A DNA stretch of 64,000 bases, taken from positions 11,791,501 to 11,855,500 of the forward strand of contig NC_090129.1 in assembly GCF_040581485.1 (NCBI RefSeq). The letters run 5' to 3'. This DNA comes from Linepithema humile (taxonomy: Eukaryota; Arthropoda; Insecta; Hymenoptera; Formicidae). Position numbers and translations under genes: made by a program. The notes below the pieces were generated by a model. It made no database searches. It was not told the origin of the DNA and was given only the letters and a program-made list of their open reading frames with translations. Below are positions 23,257-34,266 of this stretch, in pieces (the stretch's first letter is position 1; every line of letters starts with the position of its first letter).

Positions 23257-23689
23257 TCCTCTGGATCTTCAGAGACAAAGGTTTGTCCTATGCAATAGGA
23301 CCGCACATGGATGTAATCTCGCTTTTGAATATCGGATGTTCGAGGCATGGTTTATATAAAACTGCAGGCGATACTCGAACCTAAGTTTTGAGAGTGGTAT
23401 GGTTAACATAAAACCATAGGTGATATCCGAACCTAAGTTTTGAGAGTGACGACAGATAATTTACAGTCGTACGCTTTGAAACGCAACAAGGGGTTTACGT
23501 TACGCGAAAGGTTTCGTGTTGCGCCTTTCTGGCGACATGTGTCGGGCACTATTGATACAGCGAGCGATAATTCCAAGAGGTGATAAACTAGAAAGTTTAA
23601 AACAAAAATTTACGAGTGGAAATCTACTCGCTAAAATATGGGGACGTTACAGTAGCCATATTTCCGATATAGCACATATCGGAACCAAA

Positions 23690-23853
23690 AAGTCGTGGAC
23701 ATAGCACGGAAGAGACCCAAAAGATCGTGGACATTACCTACGGGATTCGTGGACATTGGCTACGTAGTTCAATGTGCACGTTTTGTGCACATAGAGGCGC
23801 TAGCCCACAGAAACACGAAAAATGCGGGCATGTCCACTCTCAGTCTTCTCTCT
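23690..23853. repeat. Diverged arm of the CAGAGAAGCC MITE family
   Basis: GTGGACATAGCACGGAA, CTACGTAGTTC and TCTCAGTCTTCTCTCTGG-like strings align with one arm of the full MITE at 29176-29549. The other arm is not seen. Confidence 0.55.
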
Positions 23854-24169
23854 GGTATAATGTTCATACACATAACACGTAACTTATGATATCCGACTTT
23901 CACGTTATGACCAGTTGACAATTGTCGGCCATTACCATAGACATATATAACTAGAGCACTAAAGATGTAGGTATTCTACCGTCTGCTCTGGTCTCCGCCA
24001 TTTCTGTTCCGTTTCCCCACTCCTTGCCCTCATGCCTCTGTCACTGAGCTGACAAGTTTATGATAATTAGGTTATGGTTTCTAAGCTGCTCGAACTCTGT
24101 ATTTGCGTGTATCCGACTGTGAACAAAAAAAAAGATAAATGCCTTGCTGCGTTGCGGTCAATTGTACCA

Positions 24170-24379
24170 ATAGAACATGTAATATACATGTATAATATAC
24201 ATCATGTGCACATTACTCTGTATTATCGATCCTTCGTGGACATAGCACGGAACGAAACCAAAAATTGTGCACATGGCTACGTAGTTCTAATGTGCACATT
24301 TTAGGTCCACAGGTGGCGTATCGCTTTCGCGGATCACGTAAAACCTGGCCGTGGCGTCTCTCAGGCTTCTCTCTGTCAG
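24170..24379. repeat. Half copy of the CAGAGAAGCC MITE family
   Basis: From the central TATAATATACAT motif to CTCTCAGGCTTCTCTCTG it is nearly identical to the right arm of the MITE at 29176-29549. The left arm is replaced by unrelated sequence. Confidence 0.75.
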
Positions 24380-24444
24380 ATGATACGGAAAAGAGCTGCG
24401 GCCACTGGATACTGCACTGAGTGAGACGAAATGGGAACGCAGCC

Positions 24445-24793
24445 CAAGATCTATAGAGAGAAGGTTACCTCAGTAAAACCGGTTGAGGGCGAGGGACGAT
24501 GAAGTAAGGAGGGAGCTAGAAACAGCTTGATGGCGAGGAGCGATGAAGGAAGGGGGGAGCTAGAAACAGCTTGATAGCGAGGGGCGATGAAGGAAGGGGA
24601 GAGCATGATGATCTCATCGACAAACAGTAGCTGTCTGAGATAGCTTCTGTTTGCCGATGAGATCATCATTGCCCCTCTTGCCGCTCGCCCCTCTCTGCAT
24701 TTGCCCCTCTTGCCGCTCGTCTCTCTTTGCATTTGCCCCTCTTGCCGCTCGTCCCTCTTTGCGCATGAGGTAACCTTCTCTCTATAGATCTTG
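24445..24793. mobile_element. 349 bp MITE with 9-bp TSD
   Basis: Ends CAAGATCTATAGAGAGAAGG and its complement, arms about 37 bp. AACGCAGCC at 24436-24444 and 24794-24802 is a 9-bp TSD, which suggests the Mutator type. The core holds short repeats of GATGAAGGAAGGGGAGAG and a GATGATCTCATC hairpin. Confidence 0.8.
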
Positions 24794-24823
24794 AACGCAG
24801 CCTTAGTTTACACCAATTGTTTA

Positions 24824-25740
24824 TAGTGTTTTTCTCTAGTCGCACTGGTGCGCACTGGGTGCGCACTAGATGAGGGCAACGTATTTCACTGGGCGTTTCG
24901 GTGCGCACGGAGACGGAGCGCGCTGTTTTAGTGAGAAGTTGAGTGCCGAGTTTTTGCACGTTAGTGCATAAATTCGACACGAGCTCTAAAAGACGGTGTC
25001 GGTTGAATGCAAGATGGCAGCGCGCGATATTTTTAATGCTTTTCAATTGCTAGATTTGCTATCTTCTTCATCATCTAGCAGTGATGAAGATGAAATAACA
25101 AAAGGAAATCCACAAAAAATTCCAAAAATCGAAAATTTTATTAATGTTGTACATAATCTTACGGATAAGGACGTAAGTTGTGATTATATATTTATTATTT
25201 ATTAATAATTTAATTGTTGCTGTACAGGTATTGTTTATTGTGCTGTATTGGTATTGTATTATGTGAAAAAATATATACATGTGTTGTATATAAGTGCTAC
25301 AAATAATTATATATTATTGTTACAGTTCAAAAGTCATTTTTGTGTTGCAAGAGCAACAGCTTATAAAATAATTGATATTTACGCAATTTTACAATTTTAA
25401 CCGTCTGATAAAACTCACGGAGGTAGTAAATCTATCTCTGCTGAATTGGACATATTATCATTTTTGACACATTATCAATTTATTGAATAAATCTATTTCA
25501 CTTGATTGAAGTTTTGATGACAGCATGTCATTATTGACTTTAAAGCAAATGTTTAATTCCTCTGACTGTTCCATCATTTTTCGTAAATCCAGAAATATTG
25601 CACTTTTTGGCACTTGACACATGTAGTTTATTGTTTAGCTGGGAGTGCAAGAAACTCGCACTTTCGGTAACCTCGTACAGTGCTGCTGCTACTGAACAAG
25701 TTTTCGGTGCGCACTCAGTGCGGCTCAGTGAAAAACGCTA
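24824..25740 (+). mobile_element. PIF/Harbinger deletion derivative
   Basis: TIRs TAGTGTTTTTC and GAAAAACGCTA with GTGCGCAC words just inside, flanked by TTA on both sides (24821-24823 and 25741-25743). TTA is the preferred Harbinger target. Its coding remnant confirms the family. Confidence 0.85.
25014..25488 (+). pseudogene. Harbinger transposase N-terminal remnant
   Basis: Exon 1 from 25014 reads MAARDIFNAFQLLDLL with a Ser/Asp/Glu run, then KIENFINVVHNLTDKD and a GTAAG donor at 25172. After a TACAG acceptor (25325) comes FKSHFCVARATAYKIIDIYA and a stop. The continuation near 25400 (KTHGGSKSISAELDILSFL) matches the next conserved segment of HARBI1-like nucleases. The DDE catalytic part is deleted. 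Confidence 0.7.
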
Positions 25741-25868
25741 TTAGTATGCGTATCAAGTACTAAATCTGCTTCTTTGATTGGTGTAGATTTTACGCTAAAC
25801 GATTTATACCTATCGGAGAAGCAGATTTAGTACTTGATACGCGTACTAAACAATTGGTATAAACTAAG

Positions 25869-26709
25869 CCATTGAGACAGCTAATCACAGCTATTCCGTA
25901 TGTTCTGCATTAGTTCTGTACGGAACTGGGCTGCGGAACTGCTGCGGAGTGAAGAGTGCATTATTAGAGTCATTAATTCAAATACTTATGTAAATATTTT
26001 TGTTATTAAATAATTAATGATGGCGTATTCAAACAATTTGGTTATGGCAGAAGAAATAAAAGATGCTTACATCCATTCTTAAATAATTAAAATACAAAGC
26101 ACCCATCCAAGGAACACACTAAAATCAAGAAAAAGTCAAAATGACTTTATTTTGACTCGAAATGGTCACGTATTTTCCGCGTGACGAAAAATTGATGTCA
26201 TCGTATACTGTTTAGTGACAGAAAAATGACTTTGCGTTGACCTTTGCAAATTTATTATGTGTGAAAGTTTTCTGGTAGTAAAAGATTCTCAAAATTATTA
26301 TTTGCAAATATATGTTTCTTTATGTCATTCCAATGCATCAATGGATCATTTTTTAAATTTATAGCCTTTCCTCTATCATATAATTTTTATATGTAAGCAT
26401 ATTTTTTTATAGTTCTTTTTGATGTATATCGTGTGTAATTAATTTTTTAATAAAATTTATTGTCAAATAATGCAATTAGAAAAATTGTGGTATAGAAAAG
26501 ATGCGACTGTGCGAGTGTGCACTAATGAAGTTAACATATTTGATTTTACCGCATGTTCATATATTCACTACGACAGCCAATCGCATTTTATTTTGTTACT
26601 TTTGAAAAAGTTTTTGATTGGCTAAGCATGATGTAACTCGGTGTCCCGGACTCTAACAAAAGCCTTGTGCGGCTTTCTATATATTTGTATAATTCCATGG
26701 TTGTAGCGT
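25869..26709. other. Repeat-like stretch without genes
   Basis: A+T-rich; AAAGTCAAAATGACTTTATTTTGAC near 26133-26157 and a related word near 26226 look like a short decayed inverted repeat. No coding signal. Confidence 0.4.
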
Positions 26710-26755
26710 GTCACAACCACGGAGTAAACAGAAGGAGTAAAATCTCTGTATTTCA

Positions 26756-26984
26756 CATAGACATAGGAATAAGGAGACAGAGCATAAAATCTTACTTTAG
26801 GCGAGGGGAGTGAAGCCAGTTCCGCGGTGCGGGGAATAGCAGTCACGTGATATTTTAGTGCCACATTAGCATTAGTTGTAGCATAAATGTAGCACCAAAG
26901 TACCATGTGACCGTAGTCCCCGCTCCCCGAAAGCGGCTTCACCCCTCGCAGCTTACACTCCGTCTCCTTATTCCTATGTCTATG
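26756..26984. mobile_element. 229 bp P-type MITE
   Basis: CATAGACATAGGAATAAGG at the left and its complement at the right. GTATTTCA at 26748-26755 and 26985-26992 is an exact 8-bp TSD. Confidence 0.85.
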
Positions 26985-27071
26985 GTATTTCAGTTTTGAC
27001 TCCACAGCGGCAAAAAAAAATTCGTGGCGCTTCTGTCGCTGACAACCTCATCTTTCCGGATGTATTTCATA

Positions 27072-27316
27072 CATTGAAATATATACCATACTGGAAGGCG
27101 CACAGGCTACCCCCTCCATTCGACAAAACGGTCAGACAAGGCAGTGACTCGGTACCGGATTTCTCTTTCTATCTCGTCTACTCTCGACTAATAGTAGCTG
27201 TAAACACGTGACCGAGACTGTTGGTTAGATAGAGAGATCCGGGTCCGAACAGCTATCTCCATCTGACCGGTCGAGAACAAAGGCGTGCTCGTTCCAGTAT
27301 GGTATATATTTCAATG
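27072..27316. mobile_element. 245 bp P-type MITE
   Basis: CATTGAAATATATACCATAC at the left and its complement at the right. ATTTCATA at 27064-27071 and 27317-27324 is an exact 8-bp TSD. It interrupts the region upstream of the transposase C-terminal frame. Confidence 0.85.
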
Positions 27317-27802
27317 ATTTCATACGATCACGATTATACCAATAAACAAACTTCTGATTTTGTGAAAGCGTATGTAGCAGGTTATGTTGCGCGAAAGACA
27401 AAAACATTTACAAATTGTATAGAATGTGAGCATTCTCTTCTCAATATAATGGCAGAAAAATCTGTAGAAAGGGACAAACTTATTATTGTAAAAAGCAGAG
27501 GCGGGCTTCTGCATCCTTCTGATGAAATGTTTACTTTATGCTCTGCATTAGAAGATGCGGTGACAAAAGTCTTGGAATCAAGAGATTTAAATAAAAATAT
27601 TTTATTCGAAGTACTCGATATGCTCGAAATCATTGATATTCCTAAAGTTGGGTGCCTTGATTATAAAAATTCATTAACCGTGGCTATAATGAATTTTTAT
27701 TTAACAATCCGGATGTATTTTGCATGCAAAAAATTCAATGACATAAATGTTGCTAAAAGAGAAAAATCAAAACTCTTTAGAAAGCAATCTAAGCTAGCTT
27801 AA
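27302..27802 (+). pseudogene. P-type transposase C-terminal fragment
   Basis: The frame reads FVKAYVAGYVARKTKTF, C-x2-C-like CIECEHSLLN, then IIVKSRGGLLHPSDEMF and a helical C-terminus ending at 27802. The YVAGYVARK and RGGLLxPS strings are typical of P-type/THAP9-like C-termini, and GGLLLPS recurs in the copy at 55178-55570. The nominal ATG at 27302 lies inside the inserted MITE, so the true frame starts upstream of 27064 and is broken. No THAP domain or catalytic core remains. Confidence 0.75.
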
Positions 27803-28312
27803 GTTATAAAACTTTTTTTTAACTTACAATAATAGAGTATTTATGTTGTCGAATTTTTTACATGTAGTTAAGGAATAATTGTTATTTTTTACTGTTTTTA
27901 CTTCAAACATATTTATATTGTGTCAATAAAATAAATAATATATTTTTATATTCTTTTGTACTCTTTTAAATTTCTTCTTTAAATATTCGATCTTTTTAGT
28001 TCATTCAAATATTCGCGCCACGGAAGACGGTCAGGTCTTCATCTATAACAGCATCTCTACCGGTGAAAAAAATTAAGGACCGTTTTTAAAACAAAAAGGT
28101 CTATGAAGATTTTGCTCCTTCCTATTTTACTCCGTGGTCACAACCAAAGAGCTTATATAGATTAATGTGCGCCGCGAACGTGAATGGTCCTTCTTTGTTA
28201 AAGCTAAAAAAAAAAATTTATTCGCATTTGCATATATTCAGTGATTCTTTCAGCAGGAACATAAATCTTCGCAGTCGATAAATCTGAGCCCAGGATAGTA
28301 ACTATCTACAGA

Positions 28313-31300
28313 ATGACGGAACCACATTCTATTCCGGATAACGACGACAGGTGGGTGCATTCCTTAGATGACCCTCCTACATCTGCTATTTTTTGGCGTA
28401 GAGTTCACGGTATGTTTTTGCCTATGCAGTCACTAGAACGCGATCGCGGTTTCTGCGCTGTTAAGTGGAACTCTATAGTAATTTTCAGCTGCTATTATAC
28501 ACGTAATATGTTGGATAAAACTTTCAATGGTTTTCTTGATGATTTATCAGTTATTATTAATAAATATAAACACTGCCCGATATTAATTCTCGGCGACTTT
28601 AATGCCAGACACGTAAACTGGGATCCGAAACGAATGGATAATCGTGGTATTTTGCTCAATAATTGGATGGAGGAGGTTAATCTACATTTATTAAATAAGG
28701 AGTTTACTTATACTTGCGTGAGATGGCAGGGCAGATCGGTCATAGATTTAGCTCTCGCCAATAGATCGGCCAAGGCTGTGATTAGAAGCTGTGTGGTGGA
28801 GACTGATACGGTTACTTTATCTGATCACAAGTTGGTACGATTGGTTGTGGGACCATGTCAGGCTAGAATTAAATTTAAGACCATTAATAAAAAATTTCCT
28901 AGATGGAATTACTACAAATTGAATTCAGATAAGTTACTTGCCAGCTCTATCGGCATGGCCTGGTTTTTTAGCCTGTCGGACGAGGCCTCTGCGCAGACTC
29001 ATGTTCGTTGGTTGTGCGATTTGCTGAGGGAGATTTCTGATATCTCTATGCCACGAAATGGAGGAATTAAGAGAGAGTCTTCCTATTGGTGGTGTGAGGA
29101 GGCGGCGGCCGCTCGCCGGAAGGTCACTAGGGCACGTCGTGATCTTTCTAGAACTAGGAAAAAGGGTAATAATAACAGAGAGAAGCCTGAGAGACGCCAC
29201 GGCCAGGTTTTACGTGATCCGCGAAAGCGATACGCCACCTGTGGACCTAAAATCTGCACATTGGAACTACGTAGCCATGTGCACAATTTTTGGTTTCGTT
29301 CCGTGCTATGTCCACGAAGGATCGATAATACAGAGTAATGTGCACATTGATGTATAATATACATGTATAATATACATTAATGTGCACATTACTCTATATT
29401 ATCGATCCTTCGTGGACATAGCACGGAATGAAACCAAAAATTGTGCACATGGCTACGTAGTTCTAATGTTCAGATTTTAGGTCCACAGGTGGCGTATCGC
29501 TTTCGCGGATCACGTAAAACCTAGCCGTGGCGTCTCTCAGGCTTCTCTGGTAATAATAATATGATAAATATTAAATATAGAAATTATAGAGTTTGTCTTC
29601 GCAAGTATAGAATTTGTATTATTAGAGCTAAAAATAGATCGTGGAACGAGTTGATCAATAACCTAAATGATAACCCTTGGGGCCTTCCTTACAAGATTGT
29701 TCTTAAAAAGTTAAAACCTACTTTTCATTCAGTTTGCGAGACACTTCCTCATTCTACGATAGTGGATATTATTGATGTCCTTTTTCCAGAGGACTATAAT
29801 GAGCATAGCTTTATTGATTATTATTCTCATTTTGTTTGGCATGGAGATCTTTCCATCAGTGTAGCAGAATTGCGCCTTTAAGAAGTTACATGGCAAAGAA
29901 AGGCCCCCGGTCCGGATGGAATTCTGGGGGGGGGGGGGTTATCGCGGGTAGCGCGGGATCTCTCATGGAGATCTAGCGGGCATGCTTTGATTCGTGTCTC
30001 AGAGAGAGTATCTTTCCTACAGTCTGGAAGACTGCGAAACTTGTATTACTTAAAAAGAAGGAGGGGGATTCTTTTGACCCTAGAATCTATAGGCCAATTT
30101 GCCTTCTTAATGAGTCTTCCAAGTTGTTCAAGAGAATTATTGTCTCGAGAATAAATGATCATTTGGAGCTGTCTGGATTCCTCTCTGAGAATCAATTCGG
30201 TTTTAGAAGGGGGCGGTCGACCATAGACGCAATTTTGACACTTAGACGTATGGTCTCTGTCAAAAGAGAGGAGGATAGGTTGTCATTGCAGTAGCTTTTG
30301 ATATCAAAAATGCTTTTAATACACTGCCTTGGAGCGTTATTCACTCGGCCATGATCTCCATGGAGTTCCCGAGCTACCTATGTAGGATTGTTTCCGAATA
30401 CCTATCTAACAGAAGTTTAGTTTACACCGACTCGGAGGGTGTCACACGAGCGCGAGGTGTGTATCGTGGTGTTCCACAGGGTTCAGTCCTTGGACCGACT
30501 CTGTGGAATATCGGATACAACAGGGTACTTAGCCTCACACTTCCGTTGGGCTTTTTTTTTAATTGAGTACGCGGATGACACTATTTTAGTTGTTTTCGGA
30601 GAAAACATCGATGAGACATCTCACCTTGCGATGATGACTGCTTGCACGGTAGTGAAAGAGATCGAGAGGCTTGGCTTCGAAATCTCACCACAGAAAACGG
30701 AGGCTATAATTTTTCCGGCCTCTGCGATTGGGCATGGTTCCTACAATTTGATAATAAAAAACAAGGAGGTTCCTATAACCTCAACATTGAAATATCTTGG
30801 CATTATCTTAGATAGTGATTGGAAATTTACTCAACATTTTGAGAAGCTATATTTAAAGGTAAATAAAATTATAAGTTATCTCAGGGAAATTATGCCCAAT
30901 TGCAGAGGACCTAATAAAAAGAAGAGGAAATTGTACTTACATGTAGTTCTCTCCATGATCCTCTATGGAGCTCCCGTGTGGTCGGTCTCTTTTGAAGAGA
31001 ATCGAAGAGCGAAGACTTTAATGGTCAGGCTTATGAGAAGGATCACCCAAAGGGTCTGTTGCGCATACCGAACGGTATCCTTCGTCGCGGCGTCGATCAT
31101 CCCGGGGACTCCCCCGTTAGAGTTCCAGGCGCGTAGGTTAGCGGCTCTTTACTTTAAGACTAGATCCGCCATAAACGATGAAGAAGAAAACTCTCCCAGT
31201 ACTATAGTGAAATGGAAAATTGAAGCGAAAAAACAGGCCCTACTTGACTAGAGGGGGTGTCTAATGGACATGAATGATAGTCACCCTAGCTTTAGACTGC

Positions 31301-31662
31301 GCGATGCTTTAGTTGACAAATTGAATGAATGGTTAAATAGAAACCACGGCTGGGTCACATATCACATGACCCAATTCCTAACGGGTCACGGATGCTTTAA
31401 TGAGTTTTTGTATAAAATTAAGAAAGTAGATTCTCCATTTTGTTATTTTTGTTGCATCGAGATTGATACCGCACAACACACCCTCCAGTTTTGTGGTTCT
31501 TGGGATTCCGAAAGGAGCGATCTGACACGGATTATTGGAGATAAACTCGATCTTCTCTCTGTTGTTACTTCGATTCTAGATAATGTAGACAAATCGAGGG
31601 CCTTCTCGACCTTTTGTTCTAAGGTATTGACCTGCAAAGAAGCGGCCGAAAGGGCGAGATAG
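28313..31662 (+). pseudogene. R1-like LINE ORF2 (endonuclease-RT), broken
   Basis: The endonuclease part reads PILILGDFNARHVNWD, TCVRWQGRSVIDLALANR and DTVTLSDHKLVRLVV (28580-28850), matching the catalytic N and SDH motifs of APE-type nucleases. After the MITE the frame resumes at about 29561. RT motifs follow: RIYRPICLLNESSKLFKRII (30090), QFGFRRGRSTIDAI, RGVPQGSVLGPTLWN (30465), EYADDTILVV (30567; catalytic ADD) and STLKYLGIILDSDW. The C-terminal CCHC-like motif (CYFCCIEIDTAQHTLQFC) is near 31440. Breaks: a G-run at 29927-29938, a stop near 30293, a frameshift near 30540 and a stop at 31251. Non-functional. Confidence 0.75.
29176..29549. mobile_element. 374 bp MITE (CAGAGAAGCC family) with 10-bp TSD
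   Basis: CAGAGAGAAGCCTGAGAG at the left and CTCTCAGGCTTCTCTG at the right; arms about 160 bp around a TATAATATACATGTATAATA core. GTAATAATAA flanks both sides (29166-29175 and 29550-29559). It splits the LINE frame between endonuclease and RT. Two partial relatives are at 23.7 and 24.2 kb. Confidence 0.85.
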
Positions 31663-31740
31663 GTTGCGAGCAGAAATCAGGTGATTGGACACATTGATTC
31701 CGAAGTCTCCGAATAAGACTGATCATAAAATTTATAACGA

Positions 31741-32465
31741 TTGCGTATACTTTATATATATATAAAAATAGATTAGATTTGATTATATTATAGTTGAATA
31801 ATATTATATATTATACTATACTTGTAAAGAGCAACTCAGGCATTTTGTTATGCTTATATGTGTATAAGCATATGGATGCTGGTGTTGTGCTTCTCAGTAG
31901 TTATCCTTTTTTCTATTAAGCGATATTATTCTTATATTTTGTTGGTCTTGGCTATGCTACCTTTTTATAGTAGCCTTTTATAATGTAGTTTATTCTTCTT
32001 AGTATTTTCCCGTTTTTCTTTGTCTAGAGCCCTTTTGAGGGCAATCCTGAGAGAGAGACAGAGATATGCTCTAGTCAGTAAGCCTGTCTCTCTCTCACGT
32101 TAGGGCCTGAAAGGCATGAGGTGAGTTTTTAGCTGGTAGGCGGTCGAGATGTGTTATCGGGTTCTCTCATGGTTGATGGTTCGTCTTCTCTTTTGTCCTT
32201 CCTAGGAATCGGACACTCTTTGCCCGCATGAGTTGTCGGATCCGGTCAGGCCGGAGAGATGTTCCTTATCGGTTATGATGAGATTGTCCTGATACAAGTC
32301 TCGGTCGAATCCAGCACTACCCTGGTCCGGAACAGGGTGTCTTTCGAAGATTTTCTCATCTTGGAACAAAAAAAAAAAAAAGAAAAAAACTATCTACAAA
32401 AAGTCTTAAATCAGACAACCCAAAATAAGGCTTCCCCTCGGGGAAGCCCCACCCACGTGAGCATC
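31741..32465. other. LINE 3'/5' untranslated junction
   Basis: This holds the 3' end of the R1-like LINE and the 5' UTR of the I-like LINE; I cannot place the boundary. A GAGAGAGAGACAGAGA/TGTCTCTCTCTC hairpin is at 32050-32096. Confidence 0.5.
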
Positions 32466-34266
32466 ATGCCTCGTTCTCGATCCCGTTCACGTTTCCGAAT
32501 CAAAGGCAATAAAGGTAACCTTGACAAAGGCAATGGAGTGAGCAAAAACACGAATCTTATTATCCCTAGTTCTAGCGATTCTGATTCTGATATGAATGTC
32601 GATAATCAGTTAATCTCCTTTTCTAAGAAATTATATCCGTCCATAGACAATGATAACGATCCTAAGAGAATTTCGGAAATCATTGGCATTAATACTATTA
32701 TGTCTGACCCAAACAATGAATCACCCCCTATTGGCTCTTCGATCCCTTCGAGGCAGAAAAGATCTGCCGACGATGAGGGCTTTATTAATATCAATTCCAA
32801 AAAGACAAATAATAATAAAGACAATAACAATTCCATCTTAAATACTCAAATTAGCCGTCCAAACGAATCAATAAGTTCTCTTGACAAACTAATAAGCAAT
32901 AGATATGCTCATAACAATCAGGGACCGTATTACGTATACATACAATCTTCCTCTTCTCCCCTCTCACCTATTCACCCTTTGTTCATAGGTCGATTCCTCA
33001 ATAAACATGGTAAAAAAGAAACCATTGAGGTAAAAAAATTGGGATTCTCGAAAATTTCTGTCAAGTATCGCACAAAAGAAGCGGCCAATCTTTTGGTCTC
33101 CCAACAACCGCTTAAGGACCGCAACATGACTTGCTTTATTCCAAATTATAGAATATTTCGACAAGGCATTATTCGCAACATTCCTACTGATATAGAACCT
33201 GACGAAATTAAACTAGGAATTGAGTGTCCCACTGAGGTCATGACCGTGAGAAGACTCAACAGAAAAATCACTGTAGAGGATGACACAGGCACTAAAACCT
33301 CTCAATTCGTCCCCTCTAAATCCATTGTAATTTCCTTTCTAAACCAAATACTTCCCAAATTTATTAATATTTTTAGTGTTAGATATGAAGTAGTCCTTTT
33401 TATTCCAAAAACTACTATATGTTTTTCTTGTTTTAGATTCGGTCACTCAGCCGCACAATGTAGAGGCAAACCTCGATGTCCTCACTGTGGATGCTCTGAC
33501 CATGAATTATCCCCTCCTTGTCCACACATCGCTTCATCCCCCAATTGCGCTAACTGTAAAGGAAAACACTCCCCCTTAGATCCTCAATGCCCAGAATATA
33601 ATATTCAAAAAAACGTTCAGCTTCTCGCGGCTGAGAGAAATATTCCACTTAAGGAAGCCAGAGATATCCTTTCCGGGAAAAACTCATTCTCCAATATGGA
33701 GAATGATATCTTCAATTTCCCCCCCCTTATGAAAAGTTCTTCCCCAGAATCCAATATTTTCTCTCAGGGACTCTCTCCTTCTCTTGCCATCGCCCCCTAT
33801 CAACTACACTTCCCCACCTAATCAGAGGAGCGTAACTTACGCCCAAATGGCTAGTAGATCTGGCATAAAATCTACCAATTACAAAAATCTTAGTTCTAAA
33901 CCGTCCTCCTCTACCTTTAACAAGGAAACATCTACCCTTAAATCCCCTCCTGTCCGTTATTATGATGGACGTGGCTCTGGTCACGACTATATTCTCGAGC
34001 CTAACGGTAGGCCCCTTCTCATACCTCCGAATGGGTGCGCTTATCCCTCAGGGAGTCCCGATTCCCCTCATTCTTCACCCACCTCTTTTGGTTCTTATGA
34101 GAATCAAATGAAGTTTATCTTCCAACTTTTTACGCAGTTAATTGCTGCATTCAGTCAAATCAACCCATCGTTTTCAAATTTAGCAAATGATAGATCTTCC
34201 TCAATTTTTCCGCCACTTAATCAAAATTCTTCCTCAGCTAATACTTATTATTCTCACAATGTATAA
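32466..34266 (+). pseudogene. I-like LINE ORF1 (gag-like), frameshifted
   Basis: The likely start is the ATG at 32466 (MPRSRSRSRFRIKGNKG); an upstream in-frame ATG at 32259 is in the leader. Nucleocapsid-type knuckles lie at about 33420-33590: CFSCFRFGHSAAQC, CPHCGCSDHELSPPC and CANCKGKHSPLDPQC. The first frame stops at 33821. The expected continuation (VTYAQMASRSG, typical of insect ORF1 linkers) runs in the neighbouring frame to 34266, so one small indel near 33790 splits it. ORF1 coats the LINE RNA. Confidence 0.75.

Larger units (their letters stand above)
9377..23651 (-). mobile_element. LTR-like unit (probable solo LTR), hugely expanded by insertion
   Basis: It begins TGTCACGTCCC at 9377 and ends GGGGACGTTACA at 23651. 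These short inverted ends are typical of gypsy LTRs. GTAG at 9373-9376 and 23652-23655 is a 4-bp TSD. Without the 11.7 kb insertion at 9405-21152 the unit is about 2.5 kb. It contains a minus-strand TATA-plus-initiator promoter near 23.25 kb and a Cys-rich ORF. No gag, pol or second LTR is visible, so a solo LTR is the simplest reading. A TIR element with 4-bp TSD is the alternative. Confidence 0.55.
24802..25868. mobile_element. MITE, copy 2 (TTAGTTTACACC family), split by a Harbinger element
   Basis: The left end CTTAGTTTACACCAATTGTT sits at 24802-24820. The rest of the left arm and the core resume at 25744, and the right arm ends at 25868. The homologous uninterrupted copy at 10510-10650 shows the original sequence (TTGTTTAGTACG). 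Confidence 0.8.
26718..28136 (+). mobile_element. P-type transposon carrying two P-type MITEs
   Basis: TIRs CACGGAGTAAA and TTTACTCCGTG, flanked by the 8-bp TSD GTCACAAC (26710-26717 and 28137-28144). Nested inside are two MITEs, each with its own 8-bp TSD. The coding remainder is the C-terminus of a P-type transposase. Confidence 0.85.
28270..31740 (+). mobile_element. R1-clade-like LINE, 5'-truncated and decayed
   Basis: It contains an endonuclease, reverse transcriptase and C-terminal Cys/His motif in the order of R1-type LINEs. It is interrupted by a MITE at 29176-29549 and by frameshifts. No ORF1 is seen upstream. The 3' boundary is uncertain; a non-coding tail runs to about 31.75-32.0 kb. 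Confidence 0.7.

Noticed and set aside
23057..23348. Ser/Asn-rich minus-strand frames
   Set aside because: They cover the (GAATTA)n repeat and the presumed transcription start region; repetitive, not coding-like.
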